Shown: positions 56,792 through 64,000 of the stretch, piece after piece
Numbering within the stretch: position 1 is the stretch's first letter
How the letters are laid out: the number at the start of each line of letters is the position of its first letter
Source of the DNA: Anolis sagrei
Taxonomy: Eukaryota; Chordata; Lepidosauria; Squamata; Anolidae
Direction: 5' to 3'
DNA: 64,000 nt
Assembly (NCBI RefSeq): GCF_037176765.1
Contig: NC_090023.1
Coordinates: 25,741,366 to 25,805,365, forward strand
Program-made: the position numbers and the translations under genes
Notes under the pieces: model-generated
Database searches by the model: none
What the model was told of the DNA's origin: nothing
What the model saw: the letters and a program-made list of their open reading frames with translations, nothing else

Positions 56792-57114
56792 TAAGTTGTC
56801 TCTAATCCTTGCTACACTGGGCACTTGTCAACAATGAAGTACTGAATTAAAAGCTCATGGCACTGTGGTCTGCACAAACCATGTCAGCATTCTATGGAAA
56901 ATAATGGCAAATAGTATAGAGGGCCAGAGGAACAATTGTAAACACACTTTGCATCGATTTCATTAAGGATTTAATTTTCCATTTGTGGCACTGAAAATGA
57001 ACATAATTCATAGTTCGGTTTCTTACTGCTGTTTTAAAGAACTATCCCCCTCCCCCCCCCCCTTTAAAAGTGTTCATAAAAAGTAGTAAAATATCCCTGC
57101 CATCTTTAATATGA

Positions 57115-57120
57115 GCTTCT
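57115..57120 (-). terminator. Possible CWF19L2 polyadenylation signal
   Basis: ATTAAA on the minus strand about 86-91 bp past the stop codon. A variant signal; no AATAAA lies nearer. Confidence 0.35.
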
Positions 57121-57205
57121 CTGTAAGGAGGATGAATTTAATGGCTTGTGATAATTTCCTGTCAAGTCCAGCTAGTGTAAATGTCAAAGCATTGTTTCTG
57201 CATCT

Positions 57206-60200
57206 TCACTCTTTGCTTTTGGTGAAGTCAAACGGTTTCCATCTCTGAGCAAACTGCAGCACCTTCTTCCTCTGGTCGTCAAAGTTCTCCCGCAGACCTT
57301 TTCTCCAAAGCCTGGGCTCTAAATCCAGCATGCCACCAATGATTTCCTTGCGAAGTAGGAGAAACACAACAGAAGGTTACTGCTTTCTGGTTGTAACTAA
57401 CCTGAAAATCTCACAGCTATCCAAAACAGGGACTGCAAAATGGGAAGGAATGGAGCATTCTAAGCTTTGCATTATACAGGTGATTCACACACTTGGGCAC
57501 AACTTGAAAATGTACCATGCAAACTAATTCCCACAAGGAGCATGTGGGTGGAGTGGGAACATGAGATTTGAATAAACACATCCCTTCCTCCCCTGAAAAC
57601 TCATCTATTATGTTCTAGATTCTATTTGGCAAAGAAAGACAATCAAGTTATCCCATAAATGCACTACTGGGGGTTTTACACACACAATATGGACTTTGCT
57701 AACAAAAATTAAACTCTATACCTTTGAGCAAAATGATAATTCTACTTTTGCCTTTGCACAGAGAAAATCTAGTAGCCGACCAACTAGATATGTAGTACAG
57801 CTCAGTTACGGATATATCATATTGCTCTTACATGTCTTAAAGTATGTAATAAAATTGCCATGCCTATTCAGCCTAAACTTCTCATCCTATGCCTTGTGTC
57901 CACATCTCAGAACAGAAGCTGTTCATTTCAATACCTTTCCAAAATAAATAGGGAACTTGTGTTGATCTTCAATGACATGAGCAAAGCCCCCTTGGAGACC
58001 AAAATCCACAGAAAAGTAGGGCAAACCTTTTGGAACCTAAACACAAGAAACCAAAAATGTGTTATTTTTTCTTTTTCAAAAAATCACTTTTTCATGCCAG
58101 GCCCTTGAAATGCTGAACATTAATAGATTATTTATTTCTTTAGATTTAAATCCTGTTGAATCTAGACAACTTAGCGCAGAAAAAATTGAGAATGCATTTA
58201 CCCATCAGGATAGGTCTTTTCAATGGCAGCCCCAACAGTGAAATACTCTTCCCTGCAGGTTAAAATGACACCCTTATTTTGTACACCAGATGAAAATAAT
58301 ACTTCTCCAAAAGGCCTCCAATAGTGTGATTTTGTATTAGAACAAAACAACTGTTTTTTGTATGATAGTCGAGTTCAACTCTGGGGATGGTGCTCATCTC
58401 CATTTCTAAGTCAAAGAGCCAGCGTTGTCTGTAGATTACTCCAAAGTCATGTGGCTGGTATGACTGCATGGAGTGCTGTTACCTTCCCACCAAAGCGGTA
58501 CTTACTGATCTACTCCCATATGCATGTTTTCGAACTGCTAGGTTGGCAAAAGCTGGGGCTAACAGCGGGAGCTCACCCTGCTCCCCGGATTCGAACCACC
58601 TACAATGGCCTCAAGTGGAATGTACATCACAGCTCCACATAATTCATGACTGGTAAATACTCCAAAAAGCATGCTTTGTTTGTTAGATGTGCAAATCAGA
58701 ACCACGTGTTCGTGCATCAGAGTTTAATAGTTAAGGAATACGCTGCCTCAGCTAAGTATATGTCAGCAATCCTTCTTCGGTATTTCTTCCCCAAACCATG
58801 AGTTTAAATTTCTTCATAACATTGATTTCAACACTATATTCTTATACCCAATTTTGTGCAGCAGACTCAAGAGTAGGGCATAATCAGAAGAAAACAAGAA
58901 TACCAAGCAGAAGGAAAAGAAATATGGAGATGTTTTATGCCTAAAACACTTTGAAATCTAGTTTTGCACTATAAAATGATAACAAGCATCATTATGCTTT
59001 GATACAATACTTGATTGTTTTGAAAACCACATGATCTCCTTGTTCTAAGAATATGAAAGCAATGTTAAATGAGTGATATATTTTCTTCTGCTGAAAAACA
59101 CATGAAATAAAATGTAAATGGGAAAAGAAGCTTTTAAACAGCAGTTGCAAAGATGAATTCATACAATAGAAAATCTCAGGTGTGAAAGCTAAAATTGATC
59201 TTGACTCTTTTCTGTTTCTTCTTAAACCAGAATGAGACCATATCTCTCACTTGAAAATGAAGGGCAAGGGGGGTATAGGGAGAAAGATTTTGAAAGATAT
59301 TGAACAATTAGCTAGCCTCAATAAGTATTTTGAAATAGCAGAAACTAGTAATAAGGAAAAATAGAGAAAAAAACCCATTTAAAGCAGACTTTTTGCACAG
59401 TGGAACCTGCTGAGCTGCCATGTACATGATGAGACAGATGCCTCTAGATTTCAAGATACTATTCTACATTCCCTAATTCTCTATCAATGATATAAACTGA
59501 CCTCTTTGTACTTGAAAAGGATGCTGTAAATGACTAAGCAAAGGCACCATCTTAAGTAGATAATAATTTTAATTATTTATCCCATGTGATTCTAAGCAAA
59601 GCAATTTTAAACATATGTACTGCTCAAGCAAAATGTACTCAATGGGACTTTGATTTGAGTAAGGGTGCAACTGGACTGTAGAATTAATGCAGTTCAACCC
59701 TTATAATTATCATGGTTCCACACTATGGAATTCTGGGAGTTGTAAATTTACAAGGCATTTAGCCTCCTCTAAATATCTCTAAATACAAATTGTGCTGACA
59801 CCTCCACACTATGGAATTCTGGTAATTGTAAATTTACAAGGTATTTAGCCTCCTTTAAATACCTCTAAATACAAATTGTGCTGCCACCTCAACAAACCAC
59901 AACTTCATTGTATTGTCGAAGGCTTTCATGGCTGGAATCACTAGGTTCTTGTGGGTTTTTTCGGGCTATAGAGCCATGTTCTAGAGGCATTTCTCCTGAC
60001 GTTTCGCCTGCATCTATGGCAAGCATCCTCAGAGGTATGAGGTCTGTTGGAATTAGGACAATGGGTTTATATATCTGTGGAATAGCTGGGGTGGGGCAAG
60101 GAGCTCTTCCCTGCTGCAGTTAGGTGTGAATGTTTAGCTGATCACCTTCATTAGCATTTGAAGGTCTGCCTGAGCCTGGGAAAATCTGTTCCTGGGAGGT

Positions 60201-61565
60201 GTTAATCTGTGCCTGGTTTTTTCCTCTCTGTTGTTTAGCTGTTATAATTTTAGAATTTTTTAATACTGGTAGCCAGATTTTGTTCATTTTCATGGTCTCT
60301 TCCTTTCTGTTGAAATTGTCCACATGCTTGTGGATTTCAATGGCTTCTCTGTGTAGTCTGACATGATGGCTGAATCAACTTCATTGATTCCATAGCATTA
60401 AGCCACAGCAGTTAAAATTGTGTCTGCATTGATTCCACACTGTAGATGCATGCTAAGATGTGGTTTAGAACAGCAGCCTTAGACATTAAGATAAATAAAC
60501 AGTCAGACAAAGCCCTTTGTTAGCTCCATTATAAGTTAACACAGGATTAATAAAAAAAATGTTGTCTTCCAGCATCATCCTAGGCAGTCTAACATTTGGA
60601 TCTCCAACAGAAGATCCTTATATGAACATTGTTATGACTATATTGGCCCACTAAAATTCAAATCACACCTTTTCCATGAACTGTATTTAAACATATTTCT
60701 CCATTCATAGTTCTGTTTTTATAAAATATAGTGCAGCCAGAAAGAACCACGAATGTGTGGACAAACCACTTTGTATTACTACCAAAGCACTTCAGTACAT
60801 ACCGATTTGCGGACATCTTTTGAAGACAGATCAATCAATTTTTTATTCATGGACCATTCTTCATCAGACTCCATTATAGCTTTCTGAAAAAATATTGCAA
60901 GGACTATGAAAAACTCATAGAACGACATTAGATGCCACAATTGAAATACTTTTAATTTGTAACTTAAAAATAAGATGAAAGGGAAGATTGTGGAATTTCA
61001 ATAGTGCATATTCATTTTATAAGGCAAGAAATTAATTTAGACACATTTTTGTAATTTGTAGAATTCAATTTACATATATTAAAGTATAATGAAGATTGAT
61101 CTCATTCTAATTTTATTCAGTATCATTCTCTTTTTATTTTTGTAATGTCAGAACTTTAGCCTAACTTAAGCTTGATATAAATTGCCTTGGAATGATACTT
61201 TTAGGTTGTAAATTAAAAATGCTGCAAGCCCTGAATAGTTCTCCTAAATTAATTATGTTTTATTATCTCATTTTGGATATAAAATGTGGAGAAACCAAAG
61301 TAAAAGACTCAAAATGCCATCCTTCTTTTGCCATTACAATCAATGGCATCTATATTTCAGCCACTGCTACCCTTGATTGATTTAGATCTACCACTTCTAT
61401 TTAATTACTTGCCATTTTGGTCAGTTACTATAAGTTTGTATTGCTGTGTTTGCTGACTGTTTTGATTTGTTTTGTTTCTATTGTTTATTATGACATTGAG
61501 TGTTTGCTGTCTTTTGTTGGAAATCTCTCTGAATGCCTCTGGGGAGATAGGGCGAGTTATAAATA

Positions 61566-61602
<37 letters not shown>

Positions 61603-62528
61603 GATGTAGTTTTAAGTGGCTCTCAACTATTTTGTCTGTAAAACTCAAACTCCACAAAGTCCTATTTTAATGAGACTTTAGGACCCAATTTAATGCCCAA
61701 GGAGCAAGAAGAATGCATAAGACAGATCAGGCTCAAGTCAAAATACAAAGAGGAAAGGGAGGAACAAACTGCATCCGAATCAGCTCAATAAACCCACTCA
61801 ACACTACACCTTTGACTTGTTCCTTTTCTTGTAGATCAAACCTATTCCACCTTTGAAAAGCAGCAGGTGAACATCCATCATTAGAGTTTATTTGTATTTG
61901 TAAGGTCCACTCACACCGATCTTGTCTGACCATATTATAAAATGGGAAACTAGTAGGTACAGAGTCCAATTTGCAAAACAAGATTATTGGTGATTTTTTC
62001 CAGGGACCATTTTTGGTCTAGCTTCTATACTTCTGAGGTTTTGCCCAGCATTAGATATATCTGCATTTCTAATGTCTTCACTTTTATATTGCTGTTAGTA
62101 TTTAAAGTATTTATCACTGTTTTAATTTGTTGTAACTGTACTGGCATCGAATTGTTGCCTATTGTTAACCGCTCCGAGTCGCCCTTGGGCTGAGAGGGGC
62201 GGTATATATATATGTAGTAAATAAATAAATAAATAAATTTGGAGAAGGGAGATAAACAGATGCAAATTTCTATGGGCTATAAAAAGTATAGTTTGACCAA
62301 AACAGGACCCCATAAAACAAAAACAAAAAAAGGGAGGGGGGACACAAGCTGAAGAGAACAAAACTAAATTACCTTGAAGTAGATGGGGGCCATGTCTCCA
62401 ATCTCCTTTGGAAGAGGGATGCATTCATATACCATGTGATATCGTTTCTTTATGCTTAGGTTTGTCTCAAGAAAGACACAGTCCAGTTCCTGAGCTTCAA
62501 ACATTTTTACCAAAGTTTTTCTGAATGC
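57206..62528 (-). CDS. CWF19L2: CWF19L2, last four exons (gene continues past the right edge)
   Basis: Exons 62373-62528, 60803-60883, 57935-58036 and 57206-57346 (stop TGA at 57206-57208) have GT/AG borders and are all in phase 0. They give 159 residues: [93 protein letters not shown] and [16 protein letters not shown]. This is the C-terminal CwfJ region of CWF19-like protein 2, a homolog of yeast Cwf19/Drn1 linked to late spliceosomes and lariat turnover. The upstream two-thirds of the protein lies outside the window. No break is seen, so the gene looks functional. Introns carry an S2 SINE, a Penelope fragment and LINE tails. Confidence 0.93.
58365..58610 (-). mobile_element. tRNA-derived SINE, family S2, in CWF19L2 intron
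   Basis: Antisense: CTCTGGGGATGGTGCTCATC, AAAGTCATGTGGCTGG, TTTTCGAACTGCTAGG, GGATTCGAACCACC. The head end is truncated. Confidence 0.82.
58650..59660. other. CWF19L2 intron, no recognised feature
   Basis: AT-rich intron sequence; no repeat family identified. Confidence 0.5.
59670..59890. repeat. MITE-like piece with tandem 87-bp duplication
   Basis: CCACACTATGGAATTCTGG occurs at about 59718 and 59805, each followed by AATTTACAAGG and TAAATACAAATTGTGCTG. The phrase GTAGAATTAATGCAGTT belongs to a common squamate MITE type. Confidence 0.75.
59914..60365 (-). mobile_element. Penelope-like element 3' fragment
   Basis: On the minus strand it reads [18 protein letters not shown] then [17 protein letters not shown], like the end of the GIY-YIG endonuclease domain of Penelope-like elements. 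The left 140 bp on + (GTCGAAGGCTTTCATGGC through GGCAAGCATCCTCAGAGG) is the unit that forms the palindromes at 4600, 38876 and 52570. Decayed. Confidence 0.65.
60366..61375. other. CWF19L2 introns around the 60803-60883 exon
   Basis: Apart from the exon, nothing is recognised; AT-rich. Confidence 0.45.
61380..61603 (+). mobile_element. L2/CR1-type LINE 3' tail
   Basis: CTGAATGCCTCTGGGGAG, AGGGCGAGTTATAAATAAAG and a (TTA)n tail. Confidence 0.65.
61990..62240 (+). mobile_element. L2/CR1-type LINE 3' tail
   Basis: TTAACCGCTCCGAGTCGCCC, GCTGAGAGGGGCGGTATAT and an (AAAT)n-type tail, about 130 bp from a CWF19L2 exon. Confidence 0.68.
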
Positions 62529-64000
62529 CTGTAAGATGAGAAAGGAAGAGACTAAATCCACGTGACATTTTCATAGACTAAATCCACGTGGCATTCAAAA
62601 CAAAATTATAAGAAGCTTATCACAAGAGCATGATTGGTTATTTTAAATATGTGTACTATATGTATACATTGGGTGCCACCTCACCTGTGAGATGAAAGCT
62701 TTACCAAAGTTGAGAAAACAAAGCATTATAAATGAAGGCTGAAACAACAGGAGGCTTAAAAGTTTCATCTGCCCAAAAGTTAATGCCTTTTCTTGTATCG
62801 ATTCAAAATGCCATCATTCCTCGATTCTTGCCTGCCAATTACACAAACTTTTCAAAAAGTGACATTTTCATCAGGCATGATTGACCTTTTGGTAAGATGC
62901 TAATATTCCCTCAAAGCAAAACAGCTTGAGATCTTTCATCTCCACTGTGCAGAAGCTTACCTGACCTGTTACTGTAACAGATTTGACCTGTATTCACACT
63001 CACTCATTTTTCTTATTGGATTGAATGTCACAAAGGATTATAAAGTAGATCTGTTTGTATTTGAAATTGTGCCTGGAATCCATCTTTTTTTTTCTAGGAC
63101 AAATGGCTAAGGTGGAAACTGCAATCTAGATTTCCAATTAAGTGAAATATGATTTTGGTGCCCAACATGTGATGATATCTAATTGAAAGGAGAAGAGTGC
63201 TAAAATGTTCAATTAAAAGGAGCTTTTGAAAAACAGTAACAAGATGGAAATAAGTCTGAGGCATCTCAAGTCCTTATCTGTAAAGTCTTAGGCTCATAGC
63301 ACATATAATTAGTGTTTCATTTTACACCTCATAAGCGCCATTCGCCTAGTAAGCTTAACAGACTTCTTCTGTGAGTTAATTACTATATCAAATTGCCAAA
63401 CGAAACTGCATCTATGTTTTTAACATGGCTTGCGATCTGTGTTTTGAAAAACAAAGAATACAGTTTTCCAAGCACACCTCTCAGGCCATCACCTCACTCA
63501 ACTCCTACATCATAAAATCAATAGTTTCTTTTTTCCATAATGAAAGACCTGATGGACACATGAATCACAGATGAGTAGAATTGGAAAGGACATAAAATGT
63601 TGCCAGTGCAGGAAGCCAAAACTAAAGCATCATGAGCAGTTGGCCATCCAACTTCTGCACACAAAGAAAAATACACAATCTCCCAAGGCAGTCTGTTACA
63701 CTGTCAACAAACCCTTATCATCAGGAGAGTCTTCTTAATGATTAGTTGAAATATCCCTTCTTCTAATTTGAATCTAGGAATTCCAGTCCTTCCTTCTGCA
63801 GCATCAGGAAACAGTCTTGCTCCATATCTTCCAAGGAATGGCCCTTAAGATTTTTAAAAATGGCTATCCTTTGAATCACTTTCTTCTAGGCTCAACAAAT
63901 TGTGTTTCCTCAACAACTCTTCCAGGACTTTATTTCCAAACCTTTAAATCTCTTGGATAAATGTCTCTGGACATATTCCTGCTTCAATGTACCTGCTTTA
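62529..64000. other. CWF19L2 intron, with an old CR1 end
   Basis: From about 63560 to the window end an old antisense CR1 3' region can be followed (GTAGAATTGGAAAGGACAT, CCTTCTGCAGCATCAGG, CTTCTAGGCTCAACAAATTG). The rest is unrecognised. Confidence 0.5.

Overview
The window looks like intergenic and genic DNA from a squamate reptile, probably an iguanian or anole-like lizard. The evidence is the mix of repeats: BovB (RTE) and L1 LINEs, CR1 and L2-like tails, three tRNA-derived squamate SINE families, SPIN-like and other hAT elements, and short TA-flanked elements. No prokaryotic features are present. Exons have clean GT/AG borders.

Genes. Three apparently intact three-exon genes encode secreted proteins of the vitelline membrane outer layer 1 (VMO1) family. 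VMO1-A is on + (5544-10080), VMO1-B on - (15367-18564) and VMO1-C on - (33537-41393). All share a 57-codon first exon, a 95-nt second exon, the same intron phases, eight cysteines and three GDDT-type repeats. Their TATA-box promoters are alike, and roughly 600 bp of upstream DNA can be aligned in pieces among them, so they arose by local duplication. B and C also share 3' flanks. A fourth VMO1-type promoter with no coding exon survives at about 1312-1365 beside an L1 fragment. The last four exons of CWF19L2, a spliceosome-associated factor, lie on the - strand at 57206-62528; the rest of that gene lies beyond the right edge.

Layout. 1-2640: L1 remnant, orphan VMO1 promoter and its upstream block. 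2690-4262: WDR48 processed pseudogene carrying a 38-bp 5S rRNA-derived insert. 4600-5040: palindromic repeat and LINE tail. 5100-10080: VMO1-A, with a 1.5-kb hAT element in intron 2. 10100-15300: SPIN-like hAT, SINEs, CR1. 15367-18690: VMO1-B. 18805-22300: the B upstream block, split by a BovB copy (itself split by two DNA elements) and by a young L1. 22300-33200: repeats, several hAT copies with exact 8-bp target duplications, and LTR fossils. 33537-41520: VMO1-C. 41540-48480: C upstream block and repeats. 48826-51230: a long 5'-truncated LINE with a C-terminal C2H2 finger, starting at a perfect 67-bp palindrome. 51350-57100: repeats. 57206-64000: CWF19L2.

I saw no tRNA gene, CRISPR array or operon. 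The most unusual items are the VMO1 cluster with its shared promoter, the 5S insert in the WDR48 retrocopy, and the palindrome at the LINE 5' junction. Everything is read by eye; percent identities, repeat subfamilies and exact repeat ends are approximate.
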